Shown here: piece after piece, positions 12,667 to 20,069 of the stretch
How the letters are laid out: every line of letters starts with the position of its first letter
Position numbering within the stretch: position 1 is the first letter of the stretch
Virus record (IMG/VR): IMGVR_UViG_3300034105_003759
Coordinates: 1 to 39,490 of that record
Direction: 5' to 3' (one strand)
Length of the DNA: 39,490 nt
Source: a virus
The notes under the pieces: generated by a model
Database searches by the model: none
The model's input: only the letters and a program-made list of their open reading frames with translations
What the model was told of the DNA's origin: nothing
Program-made: the position numbers and the translations under genes

Positions 12667-13346
12667 AGCTCAAATGCGGCGATTGTATGTTGGAAGGGGT
12701 TGCCTTCAATATTCTTTACCAGATTTAACATCTCAGCAGCAATCTCTCGGATTTCTTTCTGAGCATCAGGCTTGTTGCGAAGCTCAAGGAAATGATAAAA
12801 ACTACGCCAATTAAACATAACGTCAGCTTGAATTTGAGAATTATAAGCCTTGAAATAACGAGCCGATTCCTTAGCTCGCTTGCGACCTAAAGTTGGCTCA
12901 AGGTCTTTAACGCATTGATGATAAAGAATATTGCCAAGTTCAGTATAATGTTCAAGAATATTAGTCCATTTATCGTTTTGTACTCCTAAATTATTATCAC
13001 TATTAAAATTAGATGTAATACCTTCCCAGTCATCTGGGATAAGATACTTGTCTTCTTTTATTTCCTTGTACCTCGCAGACTCTCCATTAATAGACACGCC
13101 CACACGATGCTTAAGGAGATGAATGTGACTAGCAATATCAGTATCGACTAAGAAGTGAATGCTAGACTTTTCAAAAGGAGTGTGATGTCCCGCATCAGCA
13201 AGCATCTTAAGAAGTTTAGGAATTCGCCCAATCTTGTCTTCATTTAAATCTCTATTTGTAGAAGTCCAAGCTGAACAAGCGTGAATTTGGTCACTGCCAT
13301 AGTAACCAATCAGTTGAACCTTATTATTATTCTTATCGTTAATCAT
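12663..13346 (-). CDS. thyX: flavin-dependent thymidylate synthase ThyX
   Basis: A 227-aa enzyme making dTMP from dUMP with FAD, NADPH and methylene-tetrahydrofolate. The ThyX motif RHRxxSxNxxSxR is present as KHRVGVSINGESARY (residues 79-93), with Lys replacing the first Arg. The C-terminal MFNWRSFYHFLELRNKPDAQ matches the dUMP/FAD-binding helix region. ThyX is common in phages to supply nucleotides. It is translationally coupled to the cREC gene. Confidence 0.96.
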   Translation of the reverse strand: MINDKNNNKVQLIGYYGSDQIHACSAWTSTNRDLNEDKIGRIPKLLKMLADAGHHTPFEKSSIHFLVDTDIASHIHLLKHRVGVSINGESARYKEIKEDKYLIPDDWEGITSNFNSDNNLGVQNDKWTNILEHYTELGNILYHQCVKDLEPTLGRKRAKESARYFKAYNSQIQADVMFNWRSFYHFLELRNKPDAQKEIREIAAEMLNLVKNIEGNPFQHTIAAFEL

Positions 13347-13407
13347 ATTCTAAAACTCTAAATGTTGCGTCAATTGTGACATTCATTCTTGAAATAGTAA
13401 AGAATTT

Positions 13408-14019
13408 TCACCATTGAAAATTTATTTTTTCTAGAATGCCTTTTACTTTGCTTTTATCTTCGATATGAACATCTCCGTCAGAATACTCTCTCGACAAAAA
13501 TCCTTCTGAGTCCTTATACGCGTCGTAAATATTTATATATAGTAAATTTTTTTCTTTGCATTTCTCTTTAAGCCTAGAATTTAATTTATAAGTATATCTT
13601 GATCTGTCTTTGTCTGAGCCAATAAATGGGAAATTGACATTTTTTTTCTCTGGATCACGCCTACTTGGAGGCACAACGCTCATTATCCCTATCTCAGAGT
13701 AAACAGATAAACAATTATCAATATAATTATCAACAAGAGTATTTATTACTTCATCTTCTTGCCTTTTCTTTTCGTGAATTTGATTATAGATTAAACAACG
13801 AACATCTATTTCGCCAAAACAAAATATCCATAATCCATTCTTAGGTATCAAAGATTCAGAATTAACTCCTAATTGATAAAAAATTTTATGATTGCTAACC
13901 TGATGCATTGACATCGGTGAGTGTTTATAGTAATAATTTGGGCAATGAAAAAAACAGACATCTATAGCCCTGAAATGAGAGTCGCCTATTACATGTATTT
14001 CATTATATTTTAATTGCAT
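13408..14019 (-). CDS. SGNH/GDSL-like hydrolase
   Basis: A 203-aa protein with an N-terminal block I, HVIGDSHFRA (the nucleophile Ser in GDSH), a central FCFGEIDVR (block III-like, GxxD in place of GxND) and a C-terminal DGDVHIED containing the DxxH catalytic pair. Such enzymes deacylate sugars or act as sugar O-acyl esterases. No signal peptide is present. The start overlaps the 57-aa gene upstream by 10 nt. Substrate unknown; the many sugar genes in this genome suggest a glycan. Confidence 0.7.
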   Translation of the reverse strand: MQLKYNEIHVIGDSHFRAIDVCFFHCPNYYYKHSPMSMHQVSNHKIFYQLGVNSESLIPKNGLWIFCFGEIDVRCLIYNQIHEKKRQEDEVINTLVDNYIDNCLSVYSEIGIMSVVPPSRRDPEKKNVNFPFIGSDKDRSRYTYKLNSRLKEKCKEKNLLYINIYDAYKDSEGFLSREYSDGDVHIEDKSKVKGILEKINFQW

Positions 14020-14183
14020 TTCTTTTTTATTTGTTCGTGAATGCTTTTGTTAACTTTGCAATTACAACTATCCATTTTCAAATTACCGGGGCCAATTAAT
14101 ACCCATTCCCAATTGCGGCAATAATGCCAGCCTATACTTACCTCTTCAGGAGTTAACCAATCTTCACAAATTCTCTCTTCCAT
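14010..14183 (-). CDS. small Cys/Trp-rich phage protein, 57 aa (overlapping gene)
   Basis: This gene overlaps the end of 14153-14545 by 31 nt and the start of 13408-14019 by 10 nt. The product begins MEERICEDWLTPEEV and continues SIGWHYCRNWEWVLIGPG, then CNC and a Lys-rich end. The CEDWLTPEEV...GWH(Y/F)C...LIGPG pattern recalls small phage proteins, and the four Cys could bind zinc. It fills an otherwise unexplained 133-nt gap. Confidence 0.65.
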   Translation of the reverse strand: MEERICEDWLTPEEVSIGWHYCRNWEWVLIGPGNLKMDSCNCKVNKSIHEQIKKKCN

Positions 14184-14545
14184 GGGTCATCCTTTGGTTT
14201 ATGGATTACGATAGTGTTAACGGTTTCGTTTTCTTTTGGGTCTAACCAGCGTATTTTAAAATCACCATTCTCATCTCCTGCCATTTCTAGCATTCGATCA
14301 TTAACATGAAAAACGATACCTCCAACGTGGAGTTTATTCCTAGGTGTGCTAGTTCCTAATCCAATGTTGCTTGATCCTCCAATGCCAAGATTGCCATCTG
14401 AATCAATTTTTAAAATTTCTTTATTAACTGATAGATATTGTGGCGGTTGAGGAGTCTCTTCTGCTTTGATTAGAGATGGCGCGGCAGAAGCAGCGACAAA
14501 GCCTCCGAATAGAGTCTTAAAAAAACCTTTGCGGTCCATGCTCAT
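14153..14545 (-). CDS. exported protein with a tail-fibre-like LGxGTSTPxxKLHV motif
   Basis: A 130-aa protein with an N-terminal Tat-like signal (DRKGFFKTLFGG, a hydrophobic AASAAPSLI, then a possible cleavage near AEE). The body contains GNLGIGGSSNIGLGTSTPRNKLHV, typical of phage fibre and bacterial adhesin beta-structure repeats. A signal-bearing protein with a fibre motif is unusual. TATAAT (14552-14547) directly precedes the first ATG; the second ATG (MDRKG, 14539) lies 7 nt downstream of that hexamer. Confidence 0.65.
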   Translation of the reverse strand: MSMDRKGFFKTLFGGFVAASAAPSLIKAEETPQPPQYLSVNKEILKIDSDGNLGIGGSSNIGLGTSTPRNKLHVGGIVFHVNDRMLEMAGDENGDFKIRWLDPKENETVNTIVIHKPKDDPWKREFVKIG

Positions 14546-14551
14546 ATTATA

Positions 14552-15130
14552 TCAATCTTCTTGCTCTTCAGCAAATTTTTGTTCAGGATGATACACGAAT
14601 TCTGGGCCATTGTATCCGTATCCCGTGTCACCAAAATCATTATAATCATCAGGGAATTCGCCATCATAGATTAAATCTTCAAGATATTTATTTCCTTTTT
14701 GATCAACACCGTATTGAATTTTTAATTTATTTGGGTCAAACTCAGTGAAATTGTTCCAGAAATAGACATAATTAAATTTCATGTCGTGCGACCACCAGAT
14801 ATTTACTTCGCCTAATTTGTCTGGAGCCTCCGGTACATAATTAGATCCGCCGCCTTTCTCAAATTCAAAATCTTCCCAATTAGAAGTTACAAAAACAGGC
14901 TTCTCATCATTAGAGATGTTGTCATCGCCTCCTAAGTAAACATCAATAGAATCTCTCTTGTCATTGTCAAAATAAGGACAAGTCTCATAAACATCTCCGC
15001 CCCAATAACAATCATCGCTTTCTTTGAAAGCTTCTTCGAATTGTTCTTGTGTTTGATCGATAGTAGGGCCGGGAATGGTGTCTTGACTATATTCCATAGT
15101 TCCACGCATCCAAATTTGAATCTTTAACAT
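14552..15130 (-). CDS. acidic hypothetical protein
   Basis: A 192-aa highly acidic protein rich in Asp, Glu, Trp and Tyr (for example DDCYWGGDVYETCPYFDNDK and the end KFAEEQED). It has no signal or membrane segment and no family I recognise. Its strong negative charge could mimic DNA, but nothing specific supports that. It starts 3 nt after the upstream stop. Confidence 0.6.
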   Translation of the reverse strand: MLKIQIWMRGTMEYSQDTIPGPTIDQTQEQFEEAFKESDDCYWGGDVYETCPYFDNDKRDSIDVYLGGDDNISNDEKPVFVTSNWEDFEFEKGGGSNYVPEAPDKLGEVNIWWSHDMKFNYVYFWNNFTEFDPNKLKIQYGVDQKGNKYLEDLIYDGEFPDDYNDFGDTGYGYNGPEFVYHPEQKFAEEQED

Positions 15131-15133
15131 AAA

Positions 15134-15358
15134 TTAAGCGGTTTTCCAGTTAGAGTTAGTGCTATCAGAGCAATTAATAGTATAAGTTACATAAGGGCTA
15201 GGATTGCCCCAAGAATAAGGTATAGTATATAATTGATTATTGTAGCCCAAAACGCCTTTAAGTTGAGAATAGAGGTCTCTCGCTTCTTCCATTGATAAGA
15301 GAATTTCTTGATCTTTAATTTTGAGATTTATTGAAATTGCGATAGATTGAGAGTCCAT
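15134..15358 (-). CDS. hypothetical protein
   Basis: A 74-aa protein, MDSQSIAISINLKIKDQEIL..., with a helical EEARDLYSQLKGVLG and a Tyr/Ser/Asn-rich C-terminus. Not recognised. TATAAT-containing sequence (TTTTATAATTC) lies just upstream of the start. Confidence 0.6.
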   Translation of the reverse strand: MDSQSIAISINLKIKDQEILLSMEEARDLYSQLKGVLGYNNQLYTIPYSWGNPSPYVTYTINCSDSTNSNWKTA

Positions 15359-15395
15359 ATAAGAATTATAAAATGAATCTTTAATTTTTACAAAC

Positions 15396-15617
15396 TTAAT
15401 CGTGCAAATTTATATGCCTCATATCGAGTTCATCATACAAAATCGTATGAATCGCGTCAAGAGCTTCGTTTACATTTTCAAAATCGTTACCGTGCTTGCG
15501 GTAGCTTCTTAATCTTTCAGCAAGATGACAAATCACTGCGTACATATCAGCAGATTGATTTGCTATTTCAAATTGTTTTTGATCTTCAGGCAGATTGAAT
15601 TCTAATGTTGCTTTCAT
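15396..15617 (-). CDS. small conserved phage protein
   Basis: A 73-aa protein, MKATLEFNLPEDQKQFEIANQ..., with LAERLRSYRKHGND and an ending typical of a small phage family that starts KxxLEFxLPEDxxxF. No function is known to me. Its start overlaps the stop of the HNH gene (ATGA). Confidence 0.7.
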   Translation of the reverse strand: MKATLEFNLPEDQKQFEIANQSADMYAVICHLAERLRSYRKHGNDFENVNEALDAIHTILYDELDMRHINLHD

Positions 15618-16168
15618 ATAGTTCTGTAAAATTCTCCAACTAATTGTTTAAATTTAATGTCTCTGCTTGCAATAGCTTCTTCTACTGTATTAAATAATCC
15701 AATATAAATATCTTTGCCATCCACTTGCATGGCGCAGCGATACTTATTAAGTTTTTTAACAAAAGAAATATTTTTATGTCCGCTTAAGTTGTTTTTTTGT
15801 TTTTTCCGATTGAATTGGTTCTGAGATGCCGTAACAAGTCTTAAGTTTCGCGGGGAATTATTTAATACATTTCCATCTATATGATCTATTTGCTTGCCTT
15901 GGAAATCAATACTATTGTTGTAAATAGCGAATACAATTCTGTGGTTTGGATATCTGATCTTGTCAAGCCTTGAGTAATAGTATCCGTTTCCTAATATGCA
16001 TCCTGATGGATCATTTGAATTGTTTGTTTTCCATCTTTTGTGCATGGTTTCGTTTTTGAAATGGCTAAGAGGTCTATTAGAGGACCACCGGAGACCGCAA
16101 GGAAGCGAGGGATCTAAAACAAAACATTCTTTTAAATAATTAAGATCTGGAAGAGGGGTTATTTTCAT
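15614..16168 (-). CDS. HNH endonuclease with AP2-like DNA-binding domain
   Basis: A 184-aa homing-type endonuclease. The HNH core lies at about residues 75-120: NHRIVFAIYN, then IDHIDGNVLNNSPRNLRLVT with His and Asn ligands, followed by QNQFNRKK. The C-terminal KNISFVKKLNKYRCAMQVDGK and YIGLFNTVEEAIASRD form an AP2/ERF-like DNA-binding domain as in phage HNH-AP2 proteins. It is translationally coupled to the next small gene. Free-standing; target unknown. Confidence 0.9.
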   Translation of the reverse strand: MKITPLPDLNYLKECFVLDPSLPCGLRWSSNRPLSHFKNETMHKRWKTNNSNDPSGCILGNGYYYSRLDKIRYPNHRIVFAIYNNSIDFQGKQIDHIDGNVLNNSPRNLRLVTASQNQFNRKKQKNNLSGHKNISFVKKLNKYRCAMQVDGKDIYIGLFNTVEEAIASRDIKFKQLVGEFYRTI

Positions 16169-16233
16169 TTTTTTGTTAAGCTAATGTAAAACTTGCAACC
16201 AATTACCTAAAATGAATGTCTTATTGAATAACT

Positions 16234-16494
16234 ATGAAATATCTATTCTATACGATACTCTTAGGGTTCTCGCTGACATCCTCAGCTCAAGATGCACCCA
16301 AAACACCAAAAAGTCAAGAAAAAAAAGGCCCTCCCAAGGAATTTCTTGAAAAATACGACACGAACAAAGACGGAAAGATAGATAAAGAGGAGAGATCTAA
16401 GGTTTCCCAAGAAGACAAGAGAAAATTCGCACCGCCTCGCAAAGGGCCAAAGGGGCCTCCTCCCCCTCACCGTCGCCCTCACAAAAAAGACTAA
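16234..16494 (+). CDS. secreted EF-hand protein
   Basis: An 86-aa protein with a signal peptide (MKYLFYTILLGFSLTSSA, cleavage near AQ/DA) and one canonical EF-hand loop, DTNKDGKIDKEE, with Asp, Asn, Asp, Gly, Asp and Glu at the expected places. The C-terminus is Pro/Lys/His-rich (APPRKGPKGPPPPHRRPHKK). It would bind calcium outside the cytoplasm. It is a monocistronic plus-strand unit ended by a strong terminator. Such a gene is rare in phages and looks host-derived. Confidence 0.75.
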   Translation: MKYLFYTILLGFSLTSSAQDAPKTPKSQEKKGPPKEFLEKYDTNKDGKIDKEERSKVSQEDKRKFAPPRKGPKGPPPPHRRPHKKD

Positions 16495-16499
16495 TAAAA

Positions 16500-16525
16500 A
16501 ACCCACAGATTTAACTCTGTGGGTT
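16500..16525. terminator. bidirectional rho-independent terminator
   Basis: A perfect 10-bp stem AACCCACAGA/TCTGTGGGTT with the 6-nt loop TTTAAC. On the plus strand it is followed by GCTTGTTTAT; on the minus strand by a better T run, so it can end both the EF-hand transcript and the convergent gene 16544-16846. Confidence 0.85.
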
Positions 16526-16543
16526 GCTTGTTTATAGATACAA

Positions 16544-16846
16544 TTACTTAGCGACTGTCTCGGGATCGGTGTCCGAAGCGGCTAGAAGACGATCTGCTTG
16601 AGCGTTTACCAAGTCAGCGGCGGCTTGGATAGCCTCCTCAGTAGGATGTGGGGTATTTAGCACCTTTACGGCTTCATCAGTGATTGAAGATAGACGGGTG
16701 ATGGCTTCTTGTAGATTAGTTAGTGACGACATAATATGATGTATTTGTTTTTGCAATGACGATTGTCTTTCTAGGATTTCTTTCATCTGTTCATTTTCAC
16801 TCAAAAATATAGACTTAAGAGTTCTCAAAAAAATTTTCATCATCAT
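16544..16846 (-). CDS. coiled-coil hypothetical protein
   Basis: A ~100-aa helical protein with a short basic N-terminus (MKIFLRTLKSIFL) and a long coiled coil (MKEILERQSSLQKQIHHIMS, LQEAITRLSSI). The C-terminal half is Ala/Glu-rich. ATG codons occur at 16861, 16846, 16843 and 16840. A GTGTATAAT box at 16858-16850 makes one of the last three the likely start. Function unknown. Confidence 0.6.
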   Translation of the reverse strand: MMMKIFLRTLKSIFLSENEQMKEILERQSSLQKQIHHIMSSLTNLQEAITRLSSITDEAVKVLNTPHPTEEAIQAAADLVNAQADRLLAASDTDPETVAK

Positions 16847-16858
16847 TATATTATACAC
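16844..16858 (-). promoter_or_regulatory. GTGTA box / TATAAT upstream of 16544-16846
   Basis: On the minus strand GTGTATAATATA runs into three consecutive ATG codons, lying 12, 15 and 18 nt from the first G. It contains a perfect TATAAT. Confidence 0.45.
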
Positions 16859-16947
16859 CATAAAGCCGATTATTAAGTTACAAAAAAGTTAAAATGCGCA
16901 AACCTATAGAAATTTAACCAAAAGAAACATAAGGAATTTTTATTTAA

Positions 16948-16962
16948 GTGTAATGGATTTTA
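16948..16962 (+). promoter_or_regulatory. GTGTA box upstream of the lipoprotein gene
   Basis: GTGTA at 16948-16952 begins 15 nt before the ATG at 16963. An out-of-frame ATG lies between them. The divergent gene has its own box 90 nt away. Confidence 0.4.
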
Positions 16963-17916
16963 ATGAAAAGGCTTTTAATTTTGTTTATGGGTTTATTGCT
17001 ATCTGGTTGTTTTTCAACAATCAAGCCTGCAAAACAAATAGATGATAATCAAAAAGCCATAGCTAAAGAAGAGAAGAAAGTAGACGCTACTGTAGTAGAG
17101 ATAGAAAAGAATGACAAGGGAAAAAAAATACAAACCTCTGCTCTTGCTCAAGGCATTCAATACTCTCTTAATCAAGTAACTAATCCGCCAATTCAAGTAG
17201 ATACGGCAAAATCTTTAAATGAAAGAGTCGTTTCTATTGTTGGTTCTCCCCACATTGATGAAATAAACAGAATAAAAGCTACCGTAGATTTGCTTAATTC
17301 CGCAGTAGAAGAAGAGCGCAAGAAAGGGCAAGAGCTACTCCTTAAAAGGGACGAGCTAATTAATAAATTACAAAAAGAAAAAGTAGAGTTAAACGAGCAA
17401 TACGACGATCAACTTTGGCAATTAACTGACAAAGCCAAAGAAATCGCCAAAGAAGCAGATCAAAATAAAGCAGTATTAGATTCAATGAGCGGAATGTTCG
17501 GACTCAATGCTGTGTTTTGGGGATTAAAGAAGTTTGTTTTTAGTGCTTTGACTGCAATACTTATATTTACGGTAGTATTTGTTATTCTTAGGCTTCTTGC
17601 AACTGTACATCCTGCTGCTGGCGCGGCATTTTCAATATTTAATATGTTAGGGTCTTCGGTTATTTCTGTTATCAAAATGCTAACTCCTAAAGCTTTTGAA
17701 ATGTCTAATTTCGCAACAAAAGACAAAGTAGAAGAATTCAAATCTCCTCTTGTCAAAATTGTAGATGTTATTCAAGAACTCAAAGAAAAACAAAAAGAAT
17801 CCCCAGACAGAGTTTATCCATTAAGCGAAATATTAAAACGTTTCGATAAAGAGATGGATAGCCATGAAAAAGATTTGATAGAAGAAATTTTAAAAGAACA
17901 AAAGTGGATAAAATAA
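16963..17916 (+). CDS. lipoprotein with coiled coil and membrane segment
   Basis: A 317-aa protein with a lipoprotein signal (MKRLLILFMGLLLSGC, lipobox LSGC, lipidated Cys16), a long charged coiled-coil middle (EEERKKGQELLLKRDELINK and on to about residue 165) and a strong membrane segment (FSALTAILIFTVVFVILRLL) followed by a second hydrophobic patch and a charged C-terminus. Lipid anchor plus coiled coil plus membrane segment could bridge envelope layers, as spanins do, though the length and order are unlike known spanins. It begins a five-gene plus-strand operon of envelope proteins. Confidence 0.75.
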   Translation: MKRLLILFMGLLLSGCFSTIKPAKQIDDNQKAIAKEEKKVDATVVEIEKNDKGKKIQTSALAQGIQYSLNQVTNPPIQVDTAKSLNERVVSIVGSPHIDEINRIKATVDLLNSAVEEERKKGQELLLKRDELINKLQKEKVELNEQYDDQLWQLTDKAKEIAKEADQNKAVLDSMSGMFGLNAVFWGLKKFVFSALTAILIFTVVFVILRLLATVHPAAGAAFSIFNMLGSSVISVIKMLTPKAFEMSNFATKDKVEEFKSPLVKIVDVIQELKEKQKESPDRVYPLSEILKRFDKEMDSHEKDLIEEILKEQKWIK

Positions 17917-17917
17917 T

Positions 17918-18841
17918 ATGACAAATACTCAAGAAACATCAATTGGAACTTCAGCTCAAGCTTCTACAGAAGTAGGCGGAGTTAATTTAAACGCAGAATC
18001 TAATGTTAACGCTGGAGCTTCAGCGCAAACAGAGGTCACAGATACAAATGTGTCTGCAAATGCAGAGGCTGGAGTTAGTGCAGGGGCATCTGTTGGCGCA
18101 GATACAGAAATTGGTGGTGCGAATTTATCCGCAGAAGCTCACGCTACAGCAGAAGCTAAAGCTAGTGCTGAAGCTAGTGCTGGTTTTGATGGCGAAGACG
18201 CAAGAGTTGGAGGAAGTGCTGATGTAGAAGTAAAAGCAGAGGTAGGGGCAAGCGCAAGCGTAGAAACTGGTGGAGTTACAACTACAGTACAAGGCGGGGC
18301 TTATGCAGAAGCTCACGCTGGAGTAGAGGCCAACGCTCAAATAGGAGAGCACGGTGCTGCCGCAAATGCTGGAGCAGAGGTTGGGGTTGGGGTTGGAGTC
18401 CAAGGAGGAGCAACTGTAGGAAACGAAAACGCTTCAGCTACCGCTGGCGCAGGAGTTAGCGTTGGGTTGCAAGCTGGCGCTGAAGTTGGAGGCGGGGCAA
18501 CTTACGAAGACCATAAAGTCACTATCGGAGCAGAAGGTGAAGTAAAACTATTAGCAGGAGTAGAACTCAATGCTAGCGTTACAGTAGACACAAAACCCGC
18601 AGAAGAGGCCGCTAAGAAAGCAGCCGAAGAATCAGAAAAACAAGCAAGAGAAGCCGCAGCAGCCGCTCAAAGGTTAGCAGATGAACAGGCCAGACAAGCA
18701 AAGCAAGCAGCGGAAGCTGCTCAAAGAGCGGTAGAAGAGCAAGCGAGGCAAGCTCAAAACGCCGCTAACAAAGCCGCTGATGACGCTAGAAATGCAGCAA
18801 ATCATGCAGGAAATTCAATTAAAAAATTCTTTAGATTTTAA
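17918..18841 (+). CDS. Ala/Gly-rich repeat protein with C-terminal coiled coil
   Basis: A 307-aa low-complexity protein. Residues ~1-220 are repeats of short Ala/Gly/Ser/Thr/Val/Glu units (such as NAEAGVSAGASVGADTEIGG) that alternate as for a beta-solenoid or fibrous fold. Residues ~228-300 form a long Ala/Glu/Lys/Arg/Gln helix (KKAAEESEKQAREAAAAAQR), ending in the basic, aromatic IKKFFRF. No signal peptide. It starts 1 nt after the lipoprotein stop. Possible roles are a structural fibre, a membrane-active protein or a colicin-like molecule; none can be shown here. Confidence 0.7.
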   Translation: MTNTQETSIGTSAQASTEVGGVNLNAESNVNAGASAQTEVTDTNVSANAEAGVSAGASVGADTEIGGANLSAEAHATAEAKASAEASAGFDGEDARVGGSADVEVKAEVGASASVETGGVTTTVQGGAYAEAHAGVEANAQIGEHGAAANAGAEVGVGVGVQGGATVGNENASATAGAGVSVGLQAGAEVGGGATYEDHKVTIGAEGEVKLLAGVELNASVTVDTKPAEEAAKKAAEESEKQAREAAAAAQRLADEQARQAKQAAEAAQRAVEEQARQAQNAANKAADDARNAANHAGNSIKKFFRF

Positions 18842-18850
18842 GATTGATGC

Positions 18851-19486
18851 ATGAATAACTTGGTTTTAAATATAAAGAAATATTTATTCTTCGCTCTTTT
18901 ACCAACTGGCATTATAGTTATCCTTGCTATATCTAGTCTTAAAGACATAGAGCAGGGCTATGCTAGATTCAGATTCGGTAGAGATATTACTTTATATTTG
19001 AGGAAGTCAACTGATCAATTAACTTATCTAGGCGCAGCTTATACTACAACATCTGATAAAAAATTCTTAGATCAATTCAATAGCCACTTAAAAGAAAGAG
19101 AAAAATACTTCAATGAAGAAATAGTCATTAATAAAATGCTAACTCAAGAAGAGCTAAAGGAGTTCCGCAAGGGTCTTGATATAAGTAATGATTTAGCAAA
19201 AGATGTAGAGAATGCTGCGTTTGAAAAGATGGATAACAAAGCCTTTTTCGGAGACAAATACTTAGACTATAAGAAAAAGATATACGACAACATTAATTCT
19301 TTCAGGGGTTTGATTAACGATAGCTCTGAAAAGATTATTAAAGATGAGACTAAATTATTAAATATATATCTCTATTGCTTGGCAGGAATAGTTTTAGCTC
19401 TAGTTTACTTAATTAAACAAGAAAATCCCACTTCTACAAAAAGCAAACCCATAAAAAAGAAGCCCATAAAAAAGAAAAAACAATAA
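18851..19486 (+). CDS. membrane protein resembling an MCP-type helical sensor domain
   Basis: A 211-aa protein with TM1 (YLFFALLPTGIIVILAISSL), a ~130-aa helical extracytoplasmic region and TM2 (IYLYCLAGIVLALVYLI), then a Lys/Pro-rich tail of KPIKKK repeats. The segment LYLRKSTDQLTYLGAAYTTT and following DKKFLDQFNSHLKERE resembles the four-helix-bundle ligand domain of chemotaxis receptors, but no HAMP or signalling domain follows. It might interfere with host receptors or act in lysis timing; this is inference. Confidence 0.65.
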   Translation: MNNLVLNIKKYLFFALLPTGIIVILAISSLKDIEQGYARFRFGRDITLYLRKSTDQLTYLGAAYTTTSDKKFLDQFNSHLKEREKYFNEEIVINKMLTQEELKEFRKGLDISNDLAKDVENAAFEKMDNKAFFGDKYLDYKKKIYDNINSFRGLINDSSEKIIKDETKLLNIYLYCLAGIVLALVYLIKQENPTSTKSKPIKKKPIKKKKQ

Positions 19487-19488
19487 AT

Positions 19489-19824
19489 ATGGAGCAACTT
19501 CAAAAAATGGGCATCCAGATAGGGTTTTTGATAAGCGGAATGTTCGGTGCCATATTAATGGCAACTAAAAACGATAAAACAGATACAAAATCTGTAGTTC
19601 TTTCTCTCGTCGGAGGAATGTCTGCGGCGAATTTCTTAACTCCTGTTCTTGTGGATACCTTAAATATTGTTAATATAAAGCATCAAAATGGTGTGGCTTT
19701 TATCGCTGGTTTCTTAGGGTTAAAACTAGTTGAATTAGTAAGCGAAAAGCTCTTGGAAAAAGTTGGAAAACCAAATCAAATTCAAAAGAAAAAAACAATT
19801 AAAAAACGCATCCCGAAGCGATAA
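19489..19824 (+). CDS. holin-like small membrane protein
   Basis: A 111-aa protein with two or three hydrophobic segments (IQIGFLISGMFGAILMA, VVLSLVGGMSAANFLTPVLV, GVAFIAGFLGLKLVELV) and a Lys-rich cytoplasmic tail ending KKKTIKKRIPKR. Size, topology and tail are holin-like. It begins 2 nt after the preceding stop. No endolysin gene is visible in the window, so a lysis role is inferred. Confidence 0.65.
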   Translation: MEQLQKMGIQIGFLISGMFGAILMATKNDKTDTKSVVLSLVGGMSAANFLTPVLVDTLNIVNIKHQNGVAFIAGFLGLKLVELVSEKLLEKVGKPNQIQKKKTIKKRIPKR

Positions 19825-19829
19825 AAAAA

Positions 19830-19847
19830 GTGTAAATACATGTACTT
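19830..19847 (+). promoter_or_regulatory. GTGTA box upstream of 19848-20069
   Basis: GTGTA at 19830-19834 begins 18 nt before the ATG at 19848, in the gap after the holin-like gene, and is followed by AATACATG. Confidence 0.35.
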
Positions 19848-20069
19848 ATGCCAGAAGAGTATCGCCAAAATAGTTACGACGCAGTGTTCTCTAGAATAGA
19901 GGCTAAATTAGATAAAATCTCCTCTGACGTAACAGAATTAAAGGACAGCAATAAAGAAGTGCAGAAAAGAGTTGCTGCTTTAGAGTTTTTTAGATATTAT
20001 TTGGCAGGAATTGTGGCGGCAGGAGGAGCGGTGGCGGGCTACGTTTCCTCTAAGATTATCAAAAGTTAA
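19848..20069 (+). CDS. XhlA/holin-like protein with one membrane segment
   Basis: A 73-aa protein: an N-terminal coiled coil (FSRIEAKLDKISSDVTELKD, SNKEVQKRVAALE) and one C-terminal membrane helix (YYLAGIVAAGGAVAGYVSS), the layout of haemolysin XhlA-type phage proteins that associate with holins. It overlaps the convergent DUF1289 gene by 4 nt. Confidence 0.7.
   Translation: MPEEYRQNSYDAVFSRIEAKLDKISSDVTELKDSNKEVQKRVAALEFFRYYLAGIVAAGGAVAGYVSSKIIKS

Noticed and set aside
18003-18403. Alternative frames within the Ala/Gly repeat gene, on both strands
   Set aside because: Low-complexity shadows produced by the repetitive coding sequence; the main frame is continuous and operon-spaced.
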